From positions 1-64,000 of the forward strand of contig NZ_FRCP01000007.1 in the NCBI RefSeq assembly GCF_900142955.1: a stretch of 64,000 bases of DNA, given 5' to 3'. A program made the translations under genes and the position numbers. Origin of the DNA: Anaerosporobacter mobilis DSM 15930. Lineage in GTDB: Bacteria; Bacillota; Clostridia; Lachnospirales; Lachnospiraceae. Positions 16,077 to 25,033 of this stretch are shown one piece after another; the first letter of the stretch is position 1, and each line of letters opens with the position of its first letter. The notes beneath the pieces were generated by a model, which was not told the DNA's origin, ran no database searches, and saw nothing but the letters and a program-made list of their open reading frames with translations.

Positions 16077-16685
16077 CTAAACTTCCACTACCGTTAATCT
16101 TAGCTTCAAAACAGAAAACTTGTTATTAGAGCAATAACCTGCATATGATTTTACACTTCCATCAGCTCTAAATGTAACACACAAATTACCATCATTAGAA
16201 TCTACCCAAAGATATCTTTTTGTACCATTCTCGCTGGCACTAATTAAGTACCCTGGAGTTTTGAAAGCACTTACACATTCTTCATAAGTGTTCAGCTTGC
16301 CACTGTCAAGTTCATCGGCTGAGGAAAGATCGGTTTCACTATCGGCAAATTCAGCTCTATATTCATCCCCCGCAAAATTTCCGGAGAAATAAGAAACTAA
16401 ACCACTTGTTGTGTCAATCCATACTTCTATTTCTAAATCCTGTCCATTTACCGTTATGTTGTAATAGTAAGAAGCTTTGTCAACTTTCGCAGGTTCACCC
16501 AAAATTGCATTAACATCACTTTCGGTCATACCTATTTCCAATTGGCTGAATTTAGCATAACCGTCACTTTTGACAGTCTCACTCTGTGAGTCATTTTTAT
16601 CCTTGTTGCACGCCGCCAACGATAGAACTATCAGTAGCGTAAGAAGTAAAGCAAATAATCTTTTACATTTATTTTTCATAATCAT
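16077..16685 (-). CDS. Lipoprotein with a BamE/SmpA-like repeat
   Basis: From ATG 16685 (GAGGAGGGGA upstream) a 202-residue protein with a lipobox ending LSLAAC near residue 26. Residues about 45-70 (FSQLEIGMTESDVNAILGEP) follow the pattern of the BamE/BLIP-like fold, and a second weaker copy may begin at NTYEECVSAFKTPGY. These small secreted proteins often bind other proteins. No function can be named. It is a single gene. Confidence 0.6.
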   Translation of the reverse strand: MIMKNKCKRLFALLLTLLIVLSLAACNKDKNDSQSETVKSDGYAKFSQLEIGMTESDVNAILGEPAKVDKASYYYNITVNGQDLEIEVWIDTTSGLVSYFSGNFAGDEYRAEFADSETDLSSADELDSGKLNTYEECVSAFKTPGYLISASENGTKRYLWVDSNDGNLCVTFRADGSVKSYAGYCSNNKFSVLKLRLTVVEV

Positions 16686-17090
16686 ATTAATTCCCCTCCT
16701 CAAGTTGCCTTGTTCAATTAGTTCTTTTTCCAAGTTTCTTGTAAACTAATAGCATTAAATCTTCTTTATTTTTATTACCTACAACAATTAACTTTATAGC
16801 CTCTGTTTATCCCCCTTACCCTAATTCATATTTTTATACTTTTTTAACAATAAATGATTGAATTAAATATACAAAATACCTGCATTTCCTCCTGCGATTA
16901 GTAATCGAATTATATACCTCCCCAATCATACATAATCTTATATTACATAATTATCCAGTATATGTCAACTAATGAGCAAATACCTTTAGTTCAATTGAAA
17001 CTGCTATATTAATATTTTACTTCTCTATGAATATAAGAATTGGATCTACCTACAGCATATGATATAATAGCTAGTAAAAGGGGGAGTACT
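16686..17090. other. Gene-free stretch between divergent genes
   Basis: AT-rich, about 400 bases. It should contain the promoters of the lipoprotein and YccF genes, but no convincing sites or hairpins stand out. ORFs overlapping it on the minus strand are shadows of the YccF gene. Confidence 0.35.
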
Positions 17091-17450
17091 ATGGGCTGTT
17101 TAGGTAATTTACTTTGGTTTATCTTTGGTGGATTTATTATGGGAATGAGTTGGTTTATTGCGGGTATTGTATGGTGTATTACAATTGTAGGGATACCGAT
17201 TGGATTACAGTGTTTTAAGTTTGCTAGTCTATCATTTTTCCCATTTGGTAAAGAAGTTGTATATGGCGGAGGTGCTGGATCCGTATTATTGAATATCCTT
17301 TGGATTATATTTTCTGGTCTGCCTCTTGCAATAGAAGCTGTTGTTATTGGTGTAATCTTCTCTATTACTATTGTGGGAATTCCTTTTGGTCTACAATGCT
17401 TTAAGATTGCCAAACTAGCACTTATGCCATTTGGGTCAAGTGTGGTATAG
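17091..17450 (+). CDS. YccF-domain inner-membrane protein
   Basis: A 119-residue protein from ATG 17091, behind AAGGGGGAGTACT. Two internal repeats each carry a hydrophobic segment ending in the hallmark ITIVGIPxGLQCFKxA (near residues 37-52 and 93-108), diagnostic of the YccF family. The protein sits in the membrane; the function of the family is unclear. A strong hairpin follows the gene. Confidence 0.85.
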   Translation: MGCLGNLLWFIFGGFIMGMSWFIAGIVWCITIVGIPIGLQCFKFASLSFFPFGKEVVYGGGAGSVLLNILWIIFSGLPLAIEAVVIGVIFSITIVGIPFGLQCFKIAKLALMPFGSSVV

Positions 17451-17534
17451 ATTTTCCTATTAAGGCTATGCTATCACCATTTACGAAAACGTATTATCTT
17501 GCTAGGGATGGAACTATTATTACTAATAATTATT

Positions 17535-17565
17535 ATACGAGCCAGGCTGTTAACCTGGCTCGTAT
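17535..17565. terminator. Hairpin after the YccF gene
   Basis: A perfect 12-bp stem, ATACGAGCCAGG / CCTGGCTCGTAT, with a 7-nt loop, followed by ATTTAATATT. Probably the terminator of the upstream plus-strand gene, although the T run is weak. Confidence 0.65.
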
Positions 17566-17610
17566 ATTTAATATTCATCTATGTGATAGGGAGAAACTTA
17601 GGACTGTACT

Positions 17611-17694
17611 TTATAAAAGTACTCGGTTGTAGTCATAACCTCTATCATAACTTCTGTGTACAGATTTGATATAAAAGTTTACTCCCAAAAGTTA
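17611..17694 (-). pseudogene. Remnant of a GH39 beta-xylosidase gene (last ~27 codons)
   Basis: On the minus strand, codons ending at TAA 17611 read VNFYIKSVHRSYDRGYDYNR. This closely matches the C-terminus of the GH39 enzyme encoded at 21584-23113 (VYFELKPVHRNADRGYDYNR). The remnant has a stop upstream and no other GH39 sequence. It is what is left of a second GH39 gene after deletion or replacement by the genes upstream. Confidence 0.75.
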
Positions 17695-17710
17695 CACTAC
17701 CTCTAATCTT

Positions 17711-18247
17711 CTATTTCACTATCATATTGTACGATACTATGTCTTCAAGTGGTTTGCATTCAAAATGCCCAGGGAATGGTTTTGAATTCTCATCGGGATA
17801 ACCCATAACAAGCAGAGCGACTGGCTCGATGTTGTCTGGAATTGAGAACTCCTCAATGATGGCTTCGGGAATAAAATGCATAACCCACGTCGTACCCACA
17901 CCAAGTGAGTAAGCCTCAAGCATCATATGTGTTGTAACGATACTCGCGTCGACAACGCCGCTGGTCTTGCCATCATATTCTCGATGCCAACATTCATTCT
18001 TATCATAGCAGATAAGCATCGCGGAAGGAGCATTGAAGTGGCATTGTGTACACTTTCTAAGTTTGGCTATGCCTTCCTCATTATTAATTACTAAAACCCG
18101 TTGAGGTTGGCGGTTGCATGCGGTTGGTGCTAAGTGACCCGCTTTTAGTATTTTGTCTATAGTGTCTTGTTCAATAGCCTTGTCAGTAAACTTGCGAACC
18201 GAATATCGTTCCTCTACTAGTTTCAAAAAATCCGTATTTTTGTTCAT
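17711..18247 (-). CDS. Nitroreductase-family flavoprotein
   Basis: A 178-residue protein from ATG 18247, chosen for the GAGGAGGT site. The N-terminus ERYSVRKFTDKAIEQDTIDKIL with APTACNRQPQRVLV near residue 40 is the FMN-binding signature of the nitroreductase family. DASIVTTHMMLEAYSLGVGTTWV near residue 105 forms the dimer/flavin helix. It probably reduces nitro compounds or quinones with NAD(P)H. It seems to be a single gene, with the GH39 remnant just after its stop. Confidence 0.88.
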   Translation of the reverse strand: MNKNTDFLKLVEERYSVRKFTDKAIEQDTIDKILKAGHLAPTACNRQPQRVLVINNEEGIAKLRKCTQCHFNAPSAMLICYDKNECWHREYDGKTSGVVDASIVTTHMMLEAYSLGVGTTWVMHFIPEAIIEEFSIPDNIEPVALLVMGYPDENSKPFPGHFECKPLEDIVSYNMIVK

Positions 18248-18389
18248 TGAATACCTCCTCATTTGGTTTAACGCGAACTTTACTGTTCGCATCTTACTTG
18301 TAAAATTAGCAAAACAAAAGTAGGCTGACAACGGTATGTCACACTTCTTTGTATTGTTTTAATATTTCATTATAATTCAAATCAGGTGG

Positions 18390-18809
18390 TTAACTTAATC
18401 TAGCCTTTAATTCTATTATCTTACTTTCAATTATTTCAATTATGTTAATAAATTCTTCATCACTTTTACCACTAGGATCATCTAATCCCCAGTCTTCTCG
18501 ATACTTACAAGGTAACATTGGACAATTCACATTACATCCCATCGTGATAACAACATCTGGACTAGGAATATCGTCAATTAATTTATTATGTTGCGATTTT
18601 TCCATGTCAACACCATATAATTGCTTTATAAGTCTTACGGCATCTGGATTAATATGGTCTTTTAGATGTGTACCAGCAGAATAACTATCAAACACATCAC
18701 TAGCAAAGAGCTTTCCAAGGGCCTCTACCATTTGACTTCTACACGAATTGTGCACACATACGAACGCAGCCTTTGGTTTTTTATTATCATCTAATATAAT
18801 TTTATTCAT
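18390..18809 (-). CDS. arsC: Second arsenate reductase, thioredoxin-coupled
   Basis: 139 residues, nearly identical to the operon copy at 10422-10841 (same CVHNSCRSQ loop, GCNVNCPMLPC cysteines, EDWGLDDPSGK). It stands alone with its own site GGAAGGAATTAC. The high similarity suggests recent duplication or gene conversion. It should add arsenate-reducing capacity without efflux genes attached. Confidence 0.92.
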   Translation of the reverse strand: MNKIILDDNKKPKAAFVCVHNSCRSQMVEALGKLFASDVFDSYSAGTHLKDHINPDAVRLIKQLYGVDMEKSQHNKLIDDIPSPDVVITMGCNVNCPMLPCKYREDWGLDDPSGKSDEEFINIIEIIESKIIELKARLS

Positions 18810-18958
18810 TATTGTAGTAATTCCTTCCTAATTAGCTTTTATCTATAATATATCATAAATTAACAACAGACAACTAGCTTATAATGTTGTAACAAAACCA
18901 CATTCAACTGCTATTTGCTTTAAGCTAGTTGATTAAATTCATAGTAAAACCCCATCCA

Positions 18959-19711
18959 TCAAGGTTTTTTCGCAATATACAGTGCAATTGTATCATTAAT
19001 TGTAATTTTGTTACCTACTTCCATTATTGCTTCCCGAATTCCATTGTAAAATCTTGATTTAAAGGGTTCCTGCAAAGTTATATGTTCAATATGCGTACTA
19101 ATCCACGAAATATATTCATCTGCATTAAGGACTCTAACTTTTTTCCATTCAAGATAACTATAATCAACAAAACCGTAATTTACTACATTGTCATAATTCA
19201 GTTTACAAGTGTATTTTGTTTCAACCTGGAAGTGCTTTTTATATATCTGATCAATTTTGTCATACAACTCTTCGTTCGCACTTTTTTCATCGGAGAGCGT
19301 CATAAACATCGCTAATGTGCCTCCTTGTTTTAAAAGATCGTATGTCCTTGAAAAACCGATTTCTTCCGGTACCCACTGAATTGTAGTTGCTGAGAATATT
19401 AAATCAAATTTTTGCTCTCCAAAATCATGAGTTTCAAAGTCATCGTTTACGATGTGAAAATTACTATATGGGTTAAATTTTCTCTTCATAAATTCTGTAA
19501 AATGCTCTCCCAGTTCTATACCAAGATAATTACAACCTGTTTTAAGGAATGGTTCGGTGGCTTGACCAGTTCCTGGTCCGATTTCAAGTATGGATTTATT
19601 TAAATCGAGTTTTGCAATCTCAATAATTTCAGTAAATAGTTCATCACAATAACGTAGCCTCCATTTTTCAAATTGTTCTGGAATTGTATCAAAAGTTTTT
19701 CTAAAATCCAT
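18959..19711 (-). CDS. Class I SAM-dependent methyltransferase
   Basis: A 250-residue protein with the glycine-rich motif I ILEIGPGTGQATEPF near residue 43, the acidic ribose-binding strand YLGIELGEH, motif for residues FDLIFSATTIQWVP (post-motif II), and GGTLAMFM. This is the general small-molecule methyltransferase fold. The substrate is unknown. It reads alone on the minus strand. Confidence 0.85.
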   Translation of the reverse strand: MDFRKTFDTIPEQFEKWRLRYCDELFTEIIEIAKLDLNKSILEIGPGTGQATEPFLKTGCNYLGIELGEHFTEFMKRKFNPYSNFHIVNDDFETHDFGEQKFDLIFSATTIQWVPEEIGFSRTYDLLKQGGTLAMFMTLSDEKSANEELYDKIDQIYKKHFQVETKYTCKLNYDNVVNYGFVDYSYLEWKKVRVLNADEYISWISTHIEHITLQEPFKSRFYNGIREAIMEVGNKITINDTIALYIAKKP

Positions 19712-20121
19712 GTTTAATCACCCCGCAAATATAAATAATCTGCTCCTTTACTTTTAAGATTTAATTGGTTTATTGTATCACAATGCTATTATAATTATAA
19801 GGTAAAACAATTTCCTTATTAAACAAGATTATAGAATCTTTGTTATGGGCATCATCAAAGCTATTAGCCCTCACCTTATGTACACAGATCAGCAGAAGGG
19901 AAAGCTTATGCTTTCCCTCATTATTAATACATTTTCCACTTACTTCCTTTTGTGATAATTAAACTATATCAAGTTACTTCATTTACATCAAGCTAAAAAT
20001 AAAGATTGGTTGTTATTGCATACAACTTGAACTATCTAATTAAATATACATTTCTAAGATATTATCAATTTCAGATTTCTCAAAACTAGTAACTCTCAAT
20101 GTAATAACAAAAGAAATAACA
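19712..20121. other. Gene-free stretch with one hairpin
   Basis: About 410 bases of AT-rich sequence containing a perfect 9-bp hairpin AGGGAAAGC-TTAT-GCTTTCCCT (19897-19918) that resembles the methyltransferase terminator at 6448-6482. Otherwise nothing is seen. Confidence 0.4.
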
Positions 20122-21525
20122 TTAAGCAAATGTAAAGGATAGCAGACTAGCATTTCCATCCCCACGATAGGTCAGATAAATTGCTTGCTTTCCGTTTGGC
20201 AGTTTCAGGGGAGCAGTATACTCCTCCCACACATTTGAATACTCCACCTTCAGGGTGGAAAGTACGTCACCATCCCAAGCATTTTTCACCTCAAATACGC
20301 CACTTGCATATCCTCTTACCTTAATACTAATTTCCGTTACATTTTCACAGTCAAAATATTTATAACCTGCTGTAGCGGTATTCTGAATATTCGTAATATA
20401 TCCTGGCTCCTCATCTCCATCCCTACCATCTTGGATAATCCTAGGGAATCGGTTATCACCCACATAGATAGAAGGAATATCACGAAACAGATTGCAAGCA
20501 ATATAGGCAGGATACTCACCTTTTCCTTCCAATGGTCTACCATTAAGACCGCAGGAAGTAATCTCCACCTGTGGGATTCTTCCATCGGGTAATACCGTCA
20601 GTTTCTCTGCACACCCCTGTCTACTATACCATGTACCATTAGTCTGACGATGATAAAATATGTACCAAACATCTTGTATTTTAACTATACTACCGTGATT
20701 ATTCCCTCCATAAGCCATTGGCTGTTCAGCAGGTTTATAAGTGTCTATATGTAAATCACAATTACTTATCAGCACGCCACCATACACAAAACCCTTTGTT
20801 GGGTTATTGCTAGTTGCATAACAAAGCTCATGCATCACAATAGAAGAATAAACAAAATAGTAGGTATCTCCTATTTTACGGATAGATGGAGCTTCAAAAA
20901 ACTCATGCCCCTCAAAGCCACTATCTGCACTGTATTCACAACCCGGAGCAACAATTACTGGTGCCTCCAGAATAGTCAGCATATCTGCTCCTAAAACGGT
21001 TGCCATAGCTCCATGGCGGGATTTATCACCTCTAGAACAAAAACCCGTGTACAGATAGGTTATATCTCCCTCTGTCAATACACCAGGATCAAACTGAGGC
21101 TCATCTCCCTCCTTTTCACCCAGACGAGTTCCGTCTTCATAGTGCACATATCCATAAAATTCATATTGCCCCGCTGGAGTATCGCATACAGCTACGGACA
21201 CAATGGATACATGATCAAGTACGTAATACAGATAATACCTGCCATCCGGTCCTACTGTAACATCTGGTGCATACAGGCACATCTTACCATCTTTATTTAG
21301 TGGGTCTGTGATTTTAGGATAAATCACACCCTCATACCTCCAATCAGCCGGATTATCTACTGGTGCAGACCAGCATACATAATCCCCAAGGCAAAATACA
21401 TGACCATTATACAAGTCATGAGATCCATATACATAGACTCTGTCTCCAAAAACATATGGCTCTCCGTCAGGAATATACTCCCATGATGGTAAATATGGGT
21501 TATAAGATTGTTTTTTCATAATCAT
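20122..21525 (-). CDS. Intracellular GH43 arabinofuranosidase/xylosidase with C-terminal CBM6-like domain
   Basis: A 467-residue protein without signal peptide. The five-bladed propeller is recognised by NPYLPSWEYIPDGEPYVFGD at the N-terminus (catalytic base region), the pKa-modulating Asp in YAPDVTVGPDGRYYLYY near residue 88, and the acid Glu in HEFFEAPSIRKIGDTYYFVYS near residue 212. The last ~130 residues look like a CBM6-type beta-sandwich. It releases arabinose or xylose from imported oligosaccharides. It is the second gene of an operon, 59 nt after the GH39 gene. Confidence 0.88.
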   Translation of the reverse strand: MIMKKQSYNPYLPSWEYIPDGEPYVFGDRVYVYGSHDLYNGHVFCLGDYVCWSAPVDNPADWRYEGVIYPKITDPLNKDGKMCLYAPDVTVGPDGRYYLYYVLDHVSIVSVAVCDTPAGQYEFYGYVHYEDGTRLGEKEGDEPQFDPGVLTEGDITYLYTGFCSRGDKSRHGAMATVLGADMLTILEAPVIVAPGCEYSADSGFEGHEFFEAPSIRKIGDTYYFVYSSIVMHELCYATSNNPTKGFVYGGVLISNCDLHIDTYKPAEQPMAYGGNNHGSIVKIQDVWYIFYHRQTNGTWYSRQGCAEKLTVLPDGRIPQVEITSCGLNGRPLEGKGEYPAYIACNLFRDIPSIYVGDNRFPRIIQDGRDGDEEPGYITNIQNTATAGYKYFDCENVTEISIKVRGYASGVFEVKNAWDGDVLSTLKVEYSNVWEEYTAPLKLPNGKQAIYLTYRGDGNASLLSFTFA

Positions 21526-21583
21526 TTTCTCTACTTTCTATTATTAATTCATTCTAATTCTTATAACCTTATTAATCACAATT

Positions 21584-23113
21584 TTAGCTCTGCATAATTC
21601 GATTATAGTCATAACCTCTGTCAGCGTTTCTATGTACAGGTTTGAGTTCGAAGTAAACTACTGCATTTTCAGGAAGGTTTATTCGAAAACATGCCAGACT
21701 ATCTTTAGAGAATATGCTGTTAGTCTGTACAAATGGCTGTGCAACGTCCTGTAAAACAGCAATCTGTGCTTTAGTTAGATTTGCAGGTTCACCTAGATCG
21801 TGCCAGACTTTCAGAGGATTACAAGTAGACTCATCTACACGTTTTGTAAGAAGACATAATTCGTTAGTTTCTGTCTTGCACTCATAGTTAAGAGTTATAG
21901 TATCGTCCAATCGTTTACATGTCCTGTTCCAAGCAACACCACGGTATTCACCAGTTTCCATGCGCATAATTACAGTATTGTCGTCTCGATAAACACAGTA
22001 GCCTTCTAGTTCCTTCAGTTTTTTAAAGAATGCAAAGGTCCAAAAAGTAGGTTTCGGGATGCAGCCGTTTGCAACTAGCCCAAACCCTCCGTGGAAAGGA
22101 GTAAATGGTACACCCTGTTCCTCGAATACATCTCCAAAGGTCCAATACGAGTAGGATTCGTTGTCATCACCTAGACGCGATAGCTGATGGGCAATATATG
22201 CTGCATTTTGGTTGGTATCATGCAATGGACAATTAGGTATGTAAGATGTATTAAACTCTGTTATGTGAATAGGCAATCCATTGTACTGTGGAAAACTGTC
22301 AACGATTTCACGGGTACTATGTAGATTAGAAAAGCCTTCTTCTGGATCCATCAAATCGGCGTAACCATAGTGTCCCTCATATTTTGGAAAATCTGTAGTA
22401 TAGTGATGTCTTGTTACGAAATCTACTGGTATTTTCTGTTCTTCGCAAAACTCCATAAACCCCTGAATCCAAGGTTTATCGCTGCCTCCACAAACAGCAG
22501 GACCTCCAACTTTAAAGCGACTATCGACTTCCTTGATTGCCACAAATGACTCCTTAAACAATGTAAAGTATTCTAGCATATCGGCATTTTCCCAAAATCC
22601 ATTTAGATTTGGTTCATTCCACACTTCAATTGGCCAGGTAACCACCTCATCTGCCCCATAGCGTTCCATCAGATGACGCAAAAGAGTCTGTATCATGTGC
22701 TTCCATGCTTCATAGGATTTAGGTGGCGTGGTATTTCCCTTCCAGTAGAAAATAGTCTGTTCACCCCTAGCCATCTTCTGTGGCATAAATCCTAACTCCA
22801 GAAATGGTGCTAATCCCATACTTCGATAACTATCCATAACACGGTCTAAGTAAGTAAAATTATATTCTGCATGGACTTTCCCCTCTACTGTATATTCTTG
22901 ATAAATAGCCATATCATCACAAAACAATCCATGTCCACGAATATGTTTGAAACCAATTAATTCCTGTACTAGACGAAGTTGTTCTTGATACTCCTGTTGC
23001 AATGCCAACCCCATTCGTCCTGTACCAATACAATAATCAACTTGATTGTGAAATTCTACTCTTTCATCTCCGCGTATTTTGATACTTTTGCTTCTTGTCT
23101 GTTCTTGTCCCAT
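21584..23113 (-). CDS. Intracellular GH39 beta-xylosidase
   Basis: A 509-residue enzyme from ATG 23113. The in-frame TTG at 23140 is less likely; AGAGAGGT precedes the ATG. The acid/base is Glu167 in WPIEVWNEPN and the nucleophile Glu286 in IHITEFNTSY, with the family stretch FVTRHHYTTD. No signal peptide, so it cleaves xylo-oligosaccharides in the cytoplasm. First gene of the GH39-GH43 operon, divergent from the AraC-type gene at 23307. A tiny remnant of a related gene is at 17611-17694. Confidence 0.93.
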   Translation of the reverse strand: MGQEQTRSKSIKIRGDERVEFHNQVDYCIGTGRMGLALQQEYQEQLRLVQELIGFKHIRGHGLFCDDMAIYQEYTVEGKVHAEYNFTYLDRVMDSYRSMGLAPFLELGFMPQKMARGEQTIFYWKGNTTPPKSYEAWKHMIQTLLRHLMERYGADEVVTWPIEVWNEPNLNGFWENADMLEYFTLFKESFVAIKEVDSRFKVGGPAVCGGSDKPWIQGFMEFCEEQKIPVDFVTRHHYTTDFPKYEGHYGYADLMDPEEGFSNLHSTREIVDSFPQYNGLPIHITEFNTSYIPNCPLHDTNQNAAYIAHQLSRLGDDNESYSYWTFGDVFEEQGVPFTPFHGGFGLVANGCIPKPTFWTFAFFKKLKELEGYCVYRDDNTVIMRMETGEYRGVAWNRTCKRLDDTITLNYECKTETNELCLLTKRVDESTCNPLKVWHDLGEPANLTKAQIAVLQDVAQPFVQTNSIFSKDSLACFRINLPENAVVYFELKPVHRNADRGYDYNRIMQS

Positions 23114-23306
23114 TCTTTTAAATACCTCTCTTTGCCCCAAATTGTTCTTTTCATAACAATAGACAACGATCTATTTTGAGTGGATTAAATTGGAAGCGTT
23201 GTCCAGCGTCAACATGTTTATATTATATTGGATTGACCTATATGCAACAATGATTTATACTTATGGAAAATTGATGTATTCTCACATGAAAGGAGTAACA
23301 TATCAG

Positions 23307-24137
23307 ATGAATGAAATCCAGTTTATGGGCTACAGTGCTAAACATACCGAAGATTTTGAATACGAGTTTTCTGAAAATCATGACTTCTATTTATTTATTT
23401 TAACAAATACTCCTGCTTACTTTCTTATCGATGGGACTCTCCATGAATATCCAGCACATTCTGCAATTCTATATGCTCCAGGACAGAAAATCTATTACCG
23501 TGCTTGTGGCACGGAATATCGCAATGATTGGTTGCGTTTTATAACAGATGAAACTTTTGTGACAAAATTTCCTGTACTGGGAGTTCCATTTACAGTTGGT
23601 GATCCTGAGTACTGCCATAATCTGATCAAGCTGTTAACTTGGGAATCTTCCTTTACATCATTGAACAGTGAAATAATTATATCTAATCTCCTACGAGTTC
23701 TATTCTTAAAGTTAAACGAGGATTCTACTCGACATGAGCCTACAATTCACGCAGGTAGTCTCCTTAATTTACGCAAGCAAATATATAATAGCCCGCAGCT
23801 TGCCTGGAATATCAGCCATATGGCCGAAAGACTCCATTTAAGTACGGGCTATCTTCAACTTCTGTATAAAAACATGTTTGGTATATCTTGTATGGAGGAT
23901 GTTATTGAAGGTCGAATCCGAATGGCTAAGGATCAGTTGATGTATACGGTAAAAACTATTGGTGAAATCTCCGAATACTGCGGCTACAATAACGTCGAAC
24001 ATTTTTGCAGACAGTTTCGACAGGTGTGTGGCTGCACTCCTAACCAATTTCGTCGTGCAATCTCTCCAGCGCCTTTAACAAACGAAAAACCCTTTCATCA
24101 AACAATTGCCGGCATAGATGCTCATAGTTTAGATTAA
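23307..24137 (+). CDS. AraC-family transcriptional regulator
   Basis: A 276-residue protein from ATG 23307; AAAGGAG is about 11 nt upstream, while an ATG at 23190 has no site. The N-terminal cupin-like sugar-sensing domain (HDFYLFILTNTPAYF, HSAILYAPGQKIYY) is followed by two helix-turn-helix units, ending YCGYNNVEHFCRQFRQVCGCTPNQFR. Divergent position next to the GH39-GH43 operon suggests it activates that operon in response to xylo-oligosaccharides. Confidence 0.9.
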   Translation: MNEIQFMGYSAKHTEDFEYEFSENHDFYLFILTNTPAYFLIDGTLHEYPAHSAILYAPGQKIYYRACGTEYRNDWLRFITDETFVTKFPVLGVPFTVGDPEYCHNLIKLLTWESSFTSLNSEIIISNLLRVLFLKLNEDSTRHEPTIHAGSLLNLRKQIYNSPQLAWNISHMAERLHLSTGYLQLLYKNMFGISCMEDVIEGRIRMAKDQLMYTVKTIGEISEYCGYNNVEHFCRQFRQVCGCTPNQFRRAISPAPLTNEKPFHQTIAGIDAHSLD

Positions 24138-24178
24138 CTATTGACATGGTTCTTATCAAAATCTATAATTTTCATTTG

Positions 24179-24210
24179 AATCCTCCATTCAAATGTGGAG
24201 GGTTTATTTT
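24179..24210 (+). terminator. Terminator of the AraC-type gene
   Basis: AATCCTCC pairs with GGAGGGTT (one G-U) and is followed by TATTTT. Confidence 0.7.
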
Positions 24211-24347
24211 ACGTGAACCCTCCTTACACGTCCTTTGTTAGTAGCATGTATTATGCACTTTACCACCAACTATCTCATTAAGAGAAATCTACACGATTAG
24301 TTGTATTACAAGCAGATCACTTATTAGACTAACCAATCTACTATACG

Positions 24348-24794
24348 TCACAATGATAATTTCTTAGTAAAGCAAATTATCCGATTTACTTCATCAAAAC
24401 CTATTCTTAAATGGAATTTCAAACTTGTTTCATTAGAGAGTTCACAATCACTAGCAAATTCTTCACACCCTTTTTCCTTAGCCCAGTTTTCACATTCTTT
24501 GCATAACAACTTAGCTATACCTTGTTTTCTGTATTCTTGTTCTACATAGATACCTTCGAGATATCCTACAGGACTTGAGCACGTTCCTTCCACATAATCC
24601 TTTCTTAATCTACATTGTGCTACTGCTACAGGAAGTTCATCGAAATACGCCAAAAAAATTGAGGACTCATCAGAAGCTATATCCTCTTCAAACTCTTGTT
24701 GTAGTTCCTCAAGATTATGATCTTCCCACATACGAATAAATAACTCCGTTACAATTTTACTTTCACTTAAAATGGCTTTATGTATCTTAATCAT
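24348..24794 (-). CDS. Aminoglycoside 6'-N-acetyltransferase-like GNAT protein
   Basis: A 148-residue protein whose middle, YVEGTCSSPVGYLEGIYVEQEYRKQGIAKLL (split here: GYLEGIYV then the acetyl-CoA motif YRKQGIAKLL), and end, EFASDCELSNETSLKFHLRIGF, closely follow the AAC(6')-I group of Acinetobacter-type enzymes. Such enzymes acetylate the 6'-amine of aminoglycosides. Chromosomal relatives may have other amine substrates. GAAGGAGA precedes the ATG; it is a single gene. Confidence 0.75.
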   Translation of the reverse strand: MIKIHKAILSESKIVTELFIRMWEDHNLEELQQEFEEDIASDESSIFLAYFDELPVAVAQCRLRKDYVEGTCSSPVGYLEGIYVEQEYRKQGIAKLLCKECENWAKEKGCEEFASDCELSNETSLKFHLRIGFDEVNRIICFTKKLSL

Positions 24795-24958
24795 TTTACG
24801 TTTCTCCTTCTCTTACTGTTACTTTGCAACAACTTCCTCATCAAATGAATCATTTGGTGTTTCAAAATATTGTTATAATAAAGCAATCATTTAGAACTAC
24901 CAAGAAATATATATGGATTAATTAATAATATAAATCGTAATTGAAAATCTTTAAATAA

Positions 24959-25003
24959 AAAGTCTTTCGTCCTCGGCAATTTACCAAGGAGACGAAAGAC
25001 TTT
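24959..25003 (-). terminator. Terminator of gapN
   Basis: AAAGTCTTTCGTC pairs with GACGAAAGACTTT, with further pairing inside (CCTCGG/CCAAGG), followed on the minus strand by TTTTTATTT. About 30 nt beyond the gapN stop. Confidence 0.85.
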
Positions 25004-25033
25004 CTCTTTAAGCTGTAAAATCTCACTCAATTA

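Noticed and set aside
17009..17413. 134-residue minus-strand ORF
   Set aside because: Shadow of the YccF gene; its internal repeat simply mirrors the duplicated YccF halves.
24348..24794. Reading the GNAT gene as an acquired resistance determinant
   Set aside because: The AAC(6') similarity is good, but no mobile element flanks it; it may be an intrinsic chromosomal acetyltransferase.
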